This document shows, piece after piece, positions 1 through 11,992 of a stretch of DNA of 64,000 nt. The DNA is from Pachyseris speciosa (lineage: Eukaryota > Cnidaria > Anthozoa > Scleractinia > Pachyseridae). The notes under the pieces are model-generated. The model made no database searches, had not been told where the DNA came from, and saw only the letters and a list, made by a program, of their open reading frames with translations. Location: positions 414,501 to 478,500 of the forward strand of contig JAEMWC010000374.1 of the NCBI GenBank assembly GCA_016490735.1, in the 5' to 3' direction. A program made the position numbers and the translations under genes. Each line of letters opens with the position of its first letter. The first letter of the stretch is position 1.

Positions 1-1765
1 CTAAGCAGTTTGAACAGAGCTTCTTTTCTTGAATAAACCTTTGCCTTTCATCTAACGTCTGCTTACGAAACTTGTCGCAGCGCGGCAACCAATGATCGGC
101 TTTACATGAGGGGAATTCTGGTTTCTTGTTTGCTGACTGGTTGTCTTCTTGCTTCCCTAGGGACGAGAACGTGTCAGCTTTAGGACCTTTCGTCCTTTGT
201 TTGCTGGGGAACTGCTTCATCTTGCTTTCGCTGGAAACGTTTCCAAAGATGGGTTGAGAGGCTGCTCTTGCCTTGGCAGTTACAAACTTCATTATATCGG
301 CCACGGTGACGTCTCTTGCTTCCCTCTCTATGATCTGATCAACGGTATCGCGCCACTTTATCCTTATAGAATAAGGGAGTCTGTCGATGATCTTCTTCAG
401 GTTGTCGGGGTTATCCAGCTTGTTTAGGTAGCCGATTTCTTTCAGCGTGTTGACGCAGCTGGTTAGCTGAATGGAAAACTGCTGTAAAGCTGGTCCATCG
501 TCGGCTCTGATTGTTGGGCCATTTAACGTGTGCGGCGGCAATTTTGTAGTTCTGCCCGTAGCGTTCTTGAAGCATTCTCCTGGCCTGAATATATCCTTCT
601 TCTTCGCGCATGGATAGGCAGCTCTTCATTAATTCTTGTACAGCGCCAGAAGTGTATTGTACGAGATAGTAGAGACGGGCACTTGAACTAAAGGTCTTTC
701 TTTCCACGAGGTGTTCAAAAGCGCGCACAAAGTCACAATAGTCGAGCGGATTGCCGCTGAAGATTTGCAGGCTCGGCTGTGGTAACGTGAGCGCCATAAC
801 ACCTTGCTGTTGTTGCTGGATAAGCTGCTGAATGGCTTGATTTTGACGCTCATGATTTTCCATGAGACGATAAAATGATTCTTCATGAAAGCTGCGACTG
901 AAAGAGGCTTGATGACGAGAGCTAGCATTGGGACGCCATTCATCAGCGCGAGAATTTGGTGGGTGTTTGGGCGAAGTTGACGGGGATGCTCTGTTAGAGG
1001 ATTGTTCACCAAAGGGGTAGCTGTTAGGATTTCTGGATTGACAGTTGGACTGCCTGTGGTACTGTCGACTCGCGGGGTTGAGTAAGCCTTGACTTGTGCT
1101 TGCGAACTTTTTTGAGGTTTATGACTGTTACTCTCGTTCTGAAGATGACTCGATTTTCTTAGCTCACTTGTCTCAGCATCTTCATATGCCTTTCTTTCGG
1201 CCTCGGCCTCGGCTATTTCGGCTTGCAATTCAATCTCTACCTTTCTTTGTTGAAGCCTCATTTCTTCAATTTGAATTTCGTGTAAACTTCTAAGAGCGGC
1301 CACCCGGGCCTCGAGTGCTGCCTTTCTAGCGGTTGCGTTGGCCTTTTCGCTTGCTGTACTACTGGCAACCGAACGCGTACGAAGGGATGCGCGTGATTCT
1401 ACACTACTAATAGAGTCTTCTGGTCGAACGGTTACAGTTGCAAGAGGAGGTTGAAGATCTGGTCTGTTTAGCCATAAAGTAATTTCCTGTTCGAGACCTG
1501 AGACGACCTCGAGAACCGAATTGTAATAATGGGTGGACTCCTCTTGTTCCAATTCCGTTTTTATAAGTCTGTGATAGGCTTCATGAGCAATATGGAATTC
1601 CTTAAGGACTTGCTGCAGTTCCTCGCGAAGTTCATTAAGTTCTTCGATATTTTCGCATGCTGCCATTAATTCATTAAGCTTGTTTACTTTTTGCGATACA
1701 TTCGCCTCCGCGGAACTGCGGACAGACTTCAATTGATCAATTAATTCTCCATTTCCGGAAGCCAT
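1..1765 (-). pseudogene. BEL/Pao-type LTR retrotransposon gag, frameshifted, runs off the left edge
   Basis: The minus strand encodes the nucleocapsid-side polyprotein of a Pao-like LTR retroelement. The first ATG is at 1765. Residues 1-110 are charged and helical. Residues 135-215 form a long Ala/Glu/Arg-rich coiled coil (RKAALEARVAALRSLHEIQI). A second frame starting around 863 carries a block of the DUF1759 type ([20 protein letters not shown]). It continues without a break of sense to the window edge, where a Cys/His zinc-knuckle-like stretch (CKADHWLPRC, then CSNCL) appears. The two frames are joined by a frameshift between about 950 and 1050, so this copy is not translatable as one protein. 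Protease, RT, RNase H and integrase would lie to the left of the window. Family assignment is from recognised motifs, not a search. Confidence 0.8.
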
Positions 1766-3060
1766 CTCGTTAATCCGATTAATACCAATTGAGTGGGAGA
1801 AGACGACGGCTGATAGATTTCAAACGTGACGCAAATACCACGTGACGTGACGAATTCTTGAAATTCCTTTACGATGAAGCAAATTTGAACTGTGCTGTCA
1901 AATTCGAACTAATGTAACTTACAAGGATGGAATGTCGGACGAGAATCCAAGTAAATTACTCTAACATGGCGCGTAGCTTTAAAAACGAACTCGAGGAGAA
2001 CTGTAGATTGTAACGTAAATAAATTTATTGAAGCACGGCTCAATGTTCCTAGTACAAAGGACACAACTTGATACGACGATACAGATGAGTCGACGGAGTC
2101 GATTGATAAGACAAAGGTCGCGTTAAGCTGATGTGTAGATCAGATTGAGTCGCTTAAATCGTTAACCGGTTCGAACTGAAATCAACAAATCAAATGGAAA
2201 CCTATTTAGCTAAATTATCTATAAAACTACAAGATATAAGACTAAACAAAACTGATAATACTGAAAAGTAGCTAAAATGAAATTGCAGTAGAAAACCAGA
2301 AAAAACTAACTAACAATGCGTTCGCGTGAGGAGTGTGATACTACGATAAATCAGAAATATCAAATCAATCAGCACATCCATGCTGAGGAATAGCAATAAA
2401 CGAAATAAAAGTAACTAAGCGATGACAAGACTAAGAAGACTCCTCACATAAACAGAAAGGATAACTGAGCGATATCGCAATTGATAACCAAAAGACTAAG
2501 CGAAAACTATACTTAAGGCGAAATTGATACAAAACAACGATAAGCAAATAAAACTATACTCACTTTGGTTTGCACACGCACCAACGTTAGTCTTGACTAA
2601 AGCTATGAGCTTGAAGGCGAGCCCGAGTGTAGATAGAAAAGAATCCGTAATGGATGATAGTACGTAACACCACGAAGTCTACACTAGAACTAACTTTAGT
2701 GAGTTGAAAACCTTAATTTTATAACCAACAAAACGTGGTAGAAACAATCTAGAAAATCATTACGCATTTCCCATGCGGACGTTACAGCGAAGGGCTGGAA
2801 GAAGCTATCGTTAAAATCTTGCTCACGAAGGCGTTAATCCTAACTATTACTCAGCAAATTAAAACTATCGTAACACGTACTAGCGATAATTATAGATAAA
2901 CGAAAAAACATCACGTTTCAAAACCAACACTACAAACTAAAGCGTATCTACAAAAATTTAAATAAAATAATGTTAACAGACTTATGAATTATTTACAATG
3001 ATACAACTGAGTGAGAAAAAATATAATACCTAGTAAGATAATTAACAATTTGATTGGATC
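1766..3060 (-). repeat. Leader and possible 5' LTR of the BEL/Pao element; otherwise no gene
   Basis: AT-rich stretch without credible coding potential upstream of the gag ATG. On the minus strand, CCCACTCA is followed closely by TGGTATTAATCGG. This could be an LTR end (CA) next to a tRNA primer-binding site starting TGG, at about 1780-1790. An AATAAA-type poly(A) signal lies near 2020. The outer LTR boundary could not be found and the second LTR would be outside the window, so the LTR reading is tentative. Confidence 0.3.
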
Positions 3061-3106
3061 AATCGGCTATGGTGTTAAGAAAATAAATAAAATAATAAAA
3101 ATAACA

Positions 3107-3915
3107 TTAATATATGTAATTTACAATGTCTTTGTTGGTTCCCTGTAATCCATTAAATGTTATTTTATCTAAAATGTTAGATTTTGCTTTAAGAGCAGAT
3201 TTAAAAGAAACAACGTTCGGTTTGCTCTTTAAGTACATGGGTAAGTTATTCCATAGAATAGACGCACGATGAGAGAAAGAAGATCGAAGAAAGTCACTTT
3301 TAGGGCGTTGCACGTACAGTTTCAGACTGTCTCTGATATTTCTCAACGAAGAGTGTTTGGTAAATAGAGAGTTTATACCAGCCGGAACTCTATTGTAAAA
3401 TGCTTGATAAGTTATGCTTGCAATCCTCTTTTTGTAAATGTGCGATACTGGCTTCCATTTTGCCACTGCCAGAACTTCAGTGCTTAGAGTTGATTCCTTT
3501 ATGTAAAAAATAAATCTCGCTGCTCCGATGTGAAGGTCCTCGAAGGTCTGAAGTGACTTTGATGATCCCCATAGTATAATTGAATACGTAATACTTGGAA
3601 TGATACCTTTGAAATAAATTGACTCTAAGATGCGATTGTCGAGACCTTTTAAGTGCTTAAGTTTCTTTACTCTTGCTGAAAAACGTTTACTTAATGATTT
3701 TACATGTGGCGACCAAGAAAGTTTATTGTCGATGTAAATCCCTAAACATGTAGCTTTAGAAACAAAGGACAGCTCATTAAGCCCTTCACTAATTTTTTGT
3801 AAGGGGCTGATAAATGTTGATTTGGATAACAACATTAGTTCAGTTTTTGCAGGATGAATAGTCATGAAATTATCGTTGGCCCATTTGATACTTAGTTGTA
3901 CTCGGTTACTAATAA
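3107..3915 (-). pseudogene. LINE reverse transcriptase, C-terminal (thumb/tail) fragment
   Basis: The minus-strand ORF encodes the region after the catalytic YADD of a non-LTR retrotransposon RT. Recognisable blocks are WANDNFMTIHPAKTELMLLS, then CLGIYIDNKLSWSPHVKSLS, then SITYSIILWGSSK, and a tail ending in SHRASILWNNLPMYLKSK. The palm and the endonuclease are missing, so it is a dead 5'-truncated copy. AT-rich DNA below 3107 is its likely 3' UTR. The open frame continues upstream to 4096 only because it reads into the adjacent MITE. Its L2/CR1-like character is judged from the C-terminal pattern. Confidence 0.8.
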
Positions 3916-4066
3916 GTCGTAACCTGTGAAATTTCGCGCGACAGTCAAATGCTAACTTAGTTATTTTCCGTTGGAAAGAAGCGCAAAATACCACAATCGA
4001 GAGTTCTATTTCAGACTGAAGATTTTCGCGTCTGATCTGAGCGTGGACCTTTTTGCCCTCAATCGG

Positions 4067-4503
4067 CAGGGGCACCCAACGAGCCAAATCAAGCAAAAGG
4101 TGTAGAAAGGCATTTTCAAGTACCTTATGGTGTTTGAAGTCTGTTTAAAGCTAAGTTTTCGTTAGCTCGTAGAATTTGATCAGTTCGAATTCCTTAGCTG
4201 AAATTTTAATCGCCCGAAAATTTTAGGGAACAAATTCTTCCTTTGAGAAAATGTTAGGTGAAAATTAACTTTCCACGAACTTTCTATTGTACTATTTTCT
4301 TTCCGAAAATGATAGCTGACGTTTTTGACTGCGAAAAACTAACATCAAATGCGACCTTTCAGAAAACCTCTCGGGATATGATTTTCCCATTGCGAATCTT
4401 TTAGGCCACGTTTCAGTTACGAAAATCCGAGTGCACATTTTAATCGACACCGAAAGCCTGAGGCGAACAGTTATCTACCGAAACTTGTCGTTGGGTACCC
4501 CTG
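4067..4503. mobile_element. MITE, 16-bp TIRs CAGGGGCACCCAACGA, 6-bp TSD
   Basis: Left end CAGGGGCACCCAACGA and right end TCGTTGGGTACCCCTG are inverted repeats with one mismatch. They are flanked by a perfect direct repeat AATCGG (4061-4066 and 4504-4509). The 437-bp interior has no ORF of note. A second copy at 23767-24194 has the same ends, a similar interior and its own 6-bp TSD. The superfamily is uncertain. CAGGG termini recall hAT, but hAT makes 8-bp TSDs; 6-bp TSDs are reported for Dada and IS3EU-type elements. Confidence 0.85.
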
Positions 4504-4509
4504 AATCGG

Positions 4510-5845
4510 TAATTTACAGACCGTGAACGGTCTGGCGTATGAACACGCTATGAAAAGTCTTATCTGATGTAGTGTGAAAAACCGATTTAGGTCTCAAAAA
4601 TCGATCTCTTATAGTGTGAACAAAGCACAAAATCTACCGTGAAACATATGAGAAATTTGTCATAGGAAAGCTGTCGCCCAGTGAAATGAGTCCACAGTGA
4701 CTTGCAATGTCCTTTCTTTACAGCTCGTTAAGGTGATTTGTATTTGTATTCAGTATTTGGTTCAAAAACATAACTGTTAGCTGCAGAACTTGTCCAGCTT
4801 ACAATAAGGATAACTGGACCGGCAATACTGTGCAATAACCTTTAGTGTAGCGCACTGCAGCTGCAATCAAGACACTGATGAGCCTTCAGCATCTCAGGTT
4901 AAGTTTGCAATAAATGAAATCAGGCCAACTGTCCCTTTTGAAGCGGTTTCCCATTAAGTTCCGTCACAAAAACTAAAGTGATCACTGTAACCAATCACAG
5001 GAGACTCAAACACAGTGAGTATAAACGTTTATTCAAATAAAACACAGTGGCTGAAGAGTTCGACAACCAAAATAAATCATTCCAGGAAAACTCTGACCGT
5101 TCTGAGGTTTTTCGATCAGTGTCATATCTTTACAAGCTATCACAATGAAATAAAATTTCCCGATTCTTTTACCTCAAAATATAAGTTGGAGACACTTTTT
5201 TGAGAATCGTCAGTTATTATCCGTAAGACCGAGCTGTTGAGAACTTTCGAAAATTATAGCTGATCCGGCCAATTCCGGAAAAAAGGGAAAGAAAATAAAG
5301 GAAATAACCTTTACATTTTGTGAAAGAAAAGTTCTAGTTTCTCATCAGAATTTATCCTGAATATCTGAAGCGGAAGCGGCCTTACGAACAGACAATTAAA
5401 AAAAATTCTTTGGTGTCCATGTGTGATGAAACGAAACTTCCGCGGCGTATCACCCGCAATAACGTGAACGCCAGATCACAAAAACGATGGGAAGATTCTT
5501 TTGTTGGGAAAACACCACGAAAGTAATGTCTTTTCCAACAAAACTAAATTCGAAACCTCGTCAGATCTTTCAGAAGTCATTCAAGTCCCATTACCAATTA
5601 TGAGCTTTGAGCTTACTGAAGTGCAGACTCTGTTCGGTGATTAGGCAGCAAAAATGATCCGTAGATCGTGGGGAAGTGGTATCGCTAGTCGCGGTTCATG
5701 GTAGGATATTGCTGGTAGATGAACAACTGTAGATGCCCTCGCGGATTTTGCGTGGTAGTAGGCGGTCCTTTCGTGTAGTTATCTTTGTGCTGTCCCGATC
5801 AGTGGGGGGCACTGTGCCTATCACATATCACATACCACATATTCC
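4510..5845. other. No gene recognised
   Basis: AT-rich DNA with only short, low-quality open frames. No splice-supported exon, RNA gene or transposon end was recognised, apart from the start of the inverted repeat described next. Confidence 0.6.
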
Positions 5846-5849
5846 GAAA

Positions 5850-6390
5850 CGGGGAAGGGATTGGAAAGTCAAACGCCCGCGCAAAGCGAGGGGACAGTGC
5901 GCGGAACGTGACGGTAGGGAACGGTAGAGAGGGAAAAGGCTTAGCCGCAGTCAAACGTAAAAGAGTAAGAGAAGTCCTTTAAAAATAGGTTTTTACGTTG
6001 AGAGCTCAAAGATGGTGAGTCTTACATCAGTCTGTGAGTATACTAAATCATTTTATGAATTACTAAGACAGAATGTAAGTCTTTTTAAAGCGAAGAATGT
6101 GGAGACTGGCCGGCGCGGTGTGGTTTTGTTTTCTGTTTCAATGCGTGGCTTCCGGAAAACCGATTTACCATATTGTTCCTGAAACTGTTTTAGTGAGTCA
6201 TAAAATGATTTAGTAAACTCACGCACTGACGAAAAACTTATCATCTTTGAAGTCTCAACGTAAAAATCTTATCTTTAACGGACTTTTCTTATTTTTTTAC
6301 GTTTGACCGCGGTTAAAGGAAAAGGCCTTCCTCTGCTCTTCGTCCGCGCTTCCCAGGCTTCACGCGCTCGCGCCCGATTTCCCTTCCATT
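5850..6390. repeat. Long imperfect inverted repeat (foldback element)
   Basis: The segment 5935-6075 matches the reverse complement of 6180-6330. Shared blocks are GTCAAACGTAAAA, TTTTTACGTTGAGA, CTCAAAGATG and TACTAAATCATTTTATGA. Weaker similarity extends outward to about 5850 and 6390 (a purine-rich GGAAGGGA...GCGCGG block). The loop is about 100 bp. No clear TSD was found. The small minus-strand ORF at 6053-6244 lies inside it and is not thought to be a gene. Confidence 0.7.
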
Positions 6391-6924
6391 CTCCTTTCTA
6401 GCAAGCGCCAGAAAAGCTGGCTCTTAAATGGCCGACTCCAGATCAAATGCCTCGGTCTCCTCGCTCTTTTGCCGATGTACTCTGCATCACAATCTTTGCA
6501 TTTGATGTTGCTGGTGTCTCAACGTTCCTCTGAATTCCATCTCGGTCGTCCTTACACGATGTTGGCGGATGGAACGATGTGGCTTTCAAAGTACCAGCAC
6601 CCCATGTTTGCACATTATTCACCTTTGTGATATGCGAGAAACAATGGCTTCATTCGCGGTTTAAATAATGAATTAAAATTTAAAACCTGTGTTCACAGAT
6701 AGAAGTTAAGAAGAGATTTAATCATTGTAATCGATGAAGTATAAACAATTCAATAATTGCGATTCTTACGAAGAAATGTATGTAATGTGGACGGTGTTTA
6801 AAAACCCTGAAATTCAAACTTCTATAATTGCTAGAGTTTGCATGAGATCTCAGTTAATCTTCACATTTTGTTAAAATACGTACGACGAATCTATTTTTCA
6901 CGCTAACCGTGAACTGCTCTGTTA

Positions 6925-7018
6925 GGGGAGCAGGGATGGCGTAGTCTGTGGTGAGACCACTCGCCTTCCACCAATGTGGCCCGGGTTCGATTCCCGGACT
7001 CGACGTCATATGTGGGTT

Positions 7019-7049
<31 letters not shown>

Positions 7050-7190
7050 GGAGGTTTTTCTCCGGGTACTCCGGTTTTCCCCTCTCCACAAAAACCAACA
7101 TTTCCAAATTCCAATTCCATCTGCTTGTAAGGCGCATTTGAACATATACACATGGAAAATGCGCTATATAAGTTCTAAATTAAATTATTA
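6925..7190 (+). mobile_element. tRNA-derived SINE with LINE-like 3' tail
   Basis: The head has a Pol III A-box-like TGGCGTAGTCTG and a B box GGTTCGATTCC (6984-6994), as in a degenerate tRNA. The body has a conserved core (GCTCCGGGAGGTTTTTCTCC, then a GGTACTCCGG-type block). The tail GAAAATGCGCTATATAA runs into AT-rich simple sequence and resembles the 3' ends of LINEs in this window (26040, 56840), which suggests mobilisation by the same RT. Related copies are at 16855-17128 (minus) and 20866-21015 (plus). Confidence 0.8.
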
Positions 7191-7507
7191 TAATTATTAA
7201 TACAAGATCTCGTGCAACTTTTCGCACATCGTGCATCTACAAAAGTGACTTCCTTGAGTAGCAGAAGAGGGCTTCTCGTTGAAAACATCACGATTACTCT
7301 TACCGCTGAAATGACAAAACCATAACATTACTGATAAAAGTCAAAATAAAATCTTAAGGGGGAGGGGCGCGTGCCACCCAAAAGGGTGGTTTTTAGCCTT
7401 TCGGGTCTGAAAGCGGGTATAGACGTGACTATTACGGTCTGAAATTGGGGATGGTTTTTTCTAAAGGAACCACGAGAGAGTATAAACGACTTAAGCTTTT
7501 TATCATG

Positions 7508-7556
7508 AAACAAAAGCAAACAAACAAACAAAACAAAACAAAACAAAACAAAAACA

Positions 7557-7587
<31 letters not shown>

Positions 7588-7600
7588 CAAAAAAAAGGAA
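7508..7600. repeat. (AAAAC)n microsatellite
   Basis: Runs of AAAAC/AAAC units with small A-length variation. The pentamer phase is clear at 7530-7555 and 7562-7592. It lies about 70 bp left of the TGGTG satellite. Confidence 0.95.
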
Positions 7601-7670
7601 AGAAAAAAGGAGGATGGAAAGTAACCGGCAAAACATATCAATTGAACTTAATGTTTACCAGTTCTTTCGC

Positions 7671-7917
7671 TGGTATGGTATGGTGTGGTGTGGTGTGGTA
7701 TGGTGTGGTGTGGTGTGGTGTGGTGTGGTGTGGTATGGTGTGGTGTGGTGTGGTGTGGTATGGTGTGGTGTTGTGTGGTGTGGTGTGGTAAGGTGTGGTG
7801 TGGTGTGGTGTGGTATGGTGTGGTGTGGTATGGTGTGGTGTGGTGTGGTGTGGTATGGTATGGTGTGGTGTGGTAAGGTGTGGTGTGGTGTGGTGTGGTG
7901 TGGTGTGGTGTGGTGTG
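7671..7917. repeat. (TGGTG)n pentamer satellite with TGGTA variants
   Basis: About 49 tandem pentamers TGGTG, with TGGTA at irregular spacing and single substitutions such as TTGTG and TAAGG. The plus strand is almost free of A and C apart from the TGGTA units. Long frames through it, encoding repeated Val-Trp-Cys-Gly motifs, are artefacts of the repeat. Confidence 0.95.
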
Positions 7918-8078
7918 TTTATATAGACATAAAAAAGAGACTAAGGCTAATAATACCAGATTAATAATATGATAAGTCTAAAACTACGAAAATTTAGATA
8001 AGAAAGAATAGATATTAAAACGTATTAGGATAGGTAGGACATAACTAACACAAGACTATATAGCATGACATGACCCAA

Positions 8079-9480
8079 TTACGTTTTGATATATTTATTA
8101 AATGAATATATCGATTCCACTAGTTTTGCTTCATTTGGCAGTTCGTTCCAAAGCATCGCGCTGCTGTATTTGAAACATCGTTTTAGAAACTCTCTCTTCG
8201 GTTTAGGCAGTGTGAGATCTGTTAGCACTATTTCTGAGATGCTAATTAGTCTGATCAGCATTCCTTCTAACAAAAGAGTTCCTGAGATCGGGGGCGGTGT
8301 CGTCATTTAGTATTTCATACATCAATGTTGATTTGGCACGGAGCCGCCTCACATCAAGTGTGTCCCAAGAGAGGGTCTCGATTACATCAAGGGAACGAAT
8401 ATCATAACTGACACCAGTAAGAACCCTAGTAGTACGAGTTTGAAATCTTTGTAACTTATCTTTTAGTAATTTGCCGCAATTTTTGCCCAAAGAGGGGAAC
8501 AATATTCAAAATAAGGCTGTACTAGGCTCTTATAAACCTTTTAAAGCGTATTTACAGAAACAAAGGGCTTGATACGTCTCATCGCTCCAATACCCGGAAT
8601 GGCTTTCTTACAAATCATGTCAATATGACTATCCCATTTAAGTCTTTCATCTATCTGAACCCCTAGCCATTTAGGTGTATCAGTTCGCGATATGGGTATA
8701 TTATTTACCACAACGGGTTGTTCGGTATTCTTATTGTTCAAATTATATGAGGAGCCAATAAACATCAATTTAGACTTAGAGGGATGCATTTCAAGTTTAT
8801 TTTCTATAAGCCAGTTGCGGACATGAGCAAGGTCAGAATTTAGTTTAATGACAAGTTCGTTGGCATCATAAGAGGATGAGAAGACTTGGGTATAATCCGC
8901 ATACATACATGGAGTAGCTGATCTTAAACACCCAGGCAGGTCGACGTTAATATATAATAAGAACAACAATGGACCCAGGATTGAGCCCTGAGGCACGCCA
9001 CAGGTGATTGTTTTCTTGAATGATAGTTGTCCATTAATACTGCATTCCTGCTCTCTATTTGTCAAACACGATTCGAACCACTTCAGTTCTATGATGGAGA
9101 TACCAACATGTTTCTTCATCTTATTTAGAAGAATGCTATGATTTATTGAATCAAATGCTTTTTTAATATGAAGAAAAATGACGCCATTCAATTTCCCATT
9201 ATCCATATTTTCAAGCCATTCATCACACATTTGGATGAGAGCCGTTACCGTTGAGTGCTTTGGATGGAATCCTGATTGAAATTTCGACAACATGCAGTTT
9301 TCAGTCAGGTAACCATATACCTGGCGGAAAACCTCCTTTTCAAATGTTTTGGGCACTGCTGGTAAAATAGAAATGGGACGATAGCTCGCACATTGCCGTC
9401 TGTCTCCAGATTTAAAAATCGGCGTTACTCGTGCGCGTTTTTAATCATCTATGTAGATTCCAGTCGCAAGGGAGAGGTTA
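8079..9480 (-). pseudogene. LINE reverse transcriptase, 3' half, catalytically dead
   Basis: Minus strand. RT palm blocks include a fingers region with SKFQSGFHPKHSTVTALIQM, motif A as LHIKKAFDS (usual Asp replaced by His) and motif [19 protein letters not shown]. Motif C is YADY instead of YADD, near 8890. The tail follows in other frames: SRTDTPKWLGVQIDERLKWD, then 8242-8502 and 8079-8306 ending SSAMLWNELPNEAK. At least two frameshifts and loss of catalytic aspartates make it inactive. The N-terminal part of what appears to be the same element is at 10540-11730, separated by about 1 kb of unrelated DNA. L2/CR1-like by motif layout. Confidence 0.85.
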
Positions 9481-9489
9481 ATCAAAAAC

Positions 9490-10540
9490 ACCCTTTGTCA
9501 TTATTTTGGTATTTCGGTGTTGCACAATATCCAAACTAGTAGGAATCCGTACTAATAGTAACACCAGAACGTTTTGTGCAAACCTAAGTAAAGATTAAGG
9601 ATTCTTTGAGAGGGAGGTAGTTGGTAAAGACCTTAGCGAGTGGAATGCTACTCCGTATAAGGGGTTACCACGGCGATTTCTCTGGTCCACAACACCGAAG
9701 GCTCTATCTTTGTTGTCACGTTTGTCACGCTTATTCGTTTATTTCTAAACGAACACTGCAGCTACAATTCGTTGCTTATTTGATTTATAAGCGTGTTTTT
9801 CGAGCCATTTTCCAGCTCAGACGTACCCTGTCTGGCATCATAAAGCTGGGTTGATGGGTAGAGGCAATCCTTTGAAAGAAAACAGAGGTGAGAAGCAATT
9901 TCACACGAAGTTTGCTGCTCAAAGTATTCGAGCGAATGATAGCAATTCACGGAGTGAAGTTGTGTCTTTAGCCGTTTTGTGAGTGGATTCCAGGACCTGG
10001 CATGGCAATTTTGGCGAGTTTTAACTTGTAAATAATGCAATCGGGGCAATATTTTGTCAGCAGGACCGGGTGGCTCGACACTTATAAAAAATATGTGAAA
10101 TGGAAATTGGCGGAGTTTCATGCTGCCGTTATTCAAGAAATTCCCAGAATTCCTTCGTGTCACAAGCGAGAACGTGACAGACCAGTGAGAGCAACTGAAA
10201 TCAAATAGCGTTATCGGGGTCGCGCTAAAGAGGTGCGCAGAAAAATGTGACAGAAGCGGAGTCGAAGTTTGGTGCCAATGTGAACTTTTAGCTTCAACAG
10301 GAATTTTTGTGTTAATAACTTCAAGACAAAGTTGCGTGAATTTTGGTATTGTCCGAGGGCGTTTTTTGGTTTTGCAAAAGAATAGGCAGTCATATTAAAT
10401 GAAAATTGGGAGTTTCAGTCAGTTTCCGGGGTGATTAAGTCTAAAAAAGTGATCATCTGGCAATAAAAATGGTTCATTTCAACCATGGTCCCGCGTGATT
10501 GGGGAAAGTTGCAAAGTTTTCAAAATATAGGGCCAAGTGG
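9490..10540. other. Foreign insertion splitting the LINE; content unidentified
   Basis: LINE coding sense stops near 10540 and resumes near 9480, so about 1.05 kb was inserted or substituted. It contains an open minus-strand frame of 133 codons (9762-10163) with no recognised motif. Near the right side is a 22-bp near-palindrome TATAGGGCCAAGTGGCCCTA (10525-10546). TIRs and TSDs were not found, so the element type is unknown. Confidence 0.5.
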
Positions 10541-11730
10541 CCCTATAATTGGTAAGCCGGTAGACAAAGAGTTAAAGATGTACGTCAAAGACGGTGCAAC
10601 TATACTTGCTGATAGTTTAAGAATTTTAGGACGAATCTTATCCAGGCCGGTTGTTTTATTTGCAGTTAGGCCTCTCAGAGTTGACGCAACGTTATCGACA
10701 GGTGCATGGGTATTGTCGTTTGGTCAATATTGCACGACTCTTCATCGAATTCTGCTGCTAGCGTTGGCCCAATATTAACAAAATAGTCGTTGAAACCCGC
10801 AGCCATAGATTTGGGGTCTGACACTAAATTATCCTTAACTGAGAGCTCGCTCCAATTATTCGATTTGTTACTTTTCCCAAATAACGTTAACGTATTAATG
10901 AGCGTCGAAGCTTTCCTAGGGTCATTCGACTTAGAGCAGTCATCAATCTTATCGTGGAAGAATTTTGATCCAGCATTACGCATTTGAATATCTACTTTAT
11001 TACGCAATTTTTTGAAACTCTCCCAGTGGGTCTGTGAGGCATATTTTATTACCCGTTGTTTGTAATACTCTCGATTTCTCATGAGGTCCTTGATGTGAGG
11101 TGTAATCAGGGAACGGAATTCCCTCTAGCTTGTTCTTTTGTGTCGTATAGGTGTATGCCTATTCAGAATGTCTCAGTGAAAAAGGATTTCCATACATTCT
11201 AACATGCATGTGTTGGGGTTATTGATTTGTTGAATAAAGTTCCAAGGCATTCGGGATAAATTTTCAGCGAAAAGCTCAGCATCAAAGTGTTTGTAGTCTC
11301 TGATTTCTCTCACACCCGGATTAGTTTTTGGTAGCACAGATTTCCTCACTGCATATATCAATGACTGTGATCTGAGAAGCATATATGTCCTCTTTAGCAT
11401 TTGTTAAAACTAGATCTATCAGGGTGGCTGAAGAATCTGTCACCCTGGTAGGTTTTTCTATTAGCTGATCAATTTGGTACAGTGAACAGAGAAACTGAAT
11501 CAATTGTCGTGTGTGGGGATCCAATGAGACTTTACTAACGTCACAGTTAAGATCACCAACTAACACTAACTCTTTGCTCTCGGCGTCTTACCTTTGAAAA
11601 AATATCTCGCACTCATTAAATAGGTCCATATCCGAATTTAGAGGCCTATACCAAGTTGATACAAGAAAAGATTTCCTATGTGGTGGGTTGATTTCGTTTT
11701 GTAGTCTTACCCCCCTCAAACTACAAAACG
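10540..11730 (-). pseudogene. LINE endonuclease C-terminus and linker to RT
   Basis: Minus strand, N-terminal portion of the LINE above. The apurinic/apyrimidinic endonuclease signature FLVSTWYRP is followed by LVGDLNCDV and TLIDLVLTN. Next comes the linker (YKQRVIKYASQTHWESFKKL, then AGFNDYFVNIGPTLAAEFDE). The start of RT (ANKTTGLDKIRPKILKLSAS) is in a shifted frame just below 10675. An in-frame stop and frame changes mark it as dead. The 5' end of the element is absent, because LINE similarity fades above about 11730. Confidence 0.8.
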
Positions 11731-11825
11731 AAGACCCCATCGATTACAATGTTTTAGCGTCAAATAAAGCGTTTTAGCACGTTTCATTTCATTGTAGCTT
11801 CAGCTGATGTAAAATTAATAGATAT

Positions 11826-11878
11826 CCAAGTCTTCGGTCTTCGGTCTTCGATCTTCGGTCTTCGGTCTTCAATCTTCG
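11826..11878. repeat. Heptamer CTTCGGT tandem repeat
   Basis: Six to seven copies of a CTTCGGT unit, with CTTCGAT and CTTCAAT variants. On the minus strand it encodes a periodic Glu-Asp-Arg-Arg-Pro-Lys peptide, which is not considered a gene. Confidence 0.85.
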
Positions 11879-11992
11879 CTTTGTAGACACCCCAAAAATG
11901 GCGGACTTGCAAGCAAGTTGTCAATTTTTGACGCAGTATATTGTGAGTACGTATGGATATCCATACGTACATATCGGCAATATCAAATCATT

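Noticed and set aside
5733..5982. Two overlapping basic ORFs
   Set aside because: Lie at the edge of an inverted repeat and have no family features.
7614..7964. 116-codon frame of Val-Trp-Cys-Gly repeats
   Set aside because: Entirely inside the TGGTG satellite.
7670..8080. CRISPR array
   Set aside because: Repeats are contiguous pentamers without spacers and the DNA is eukaryotic.
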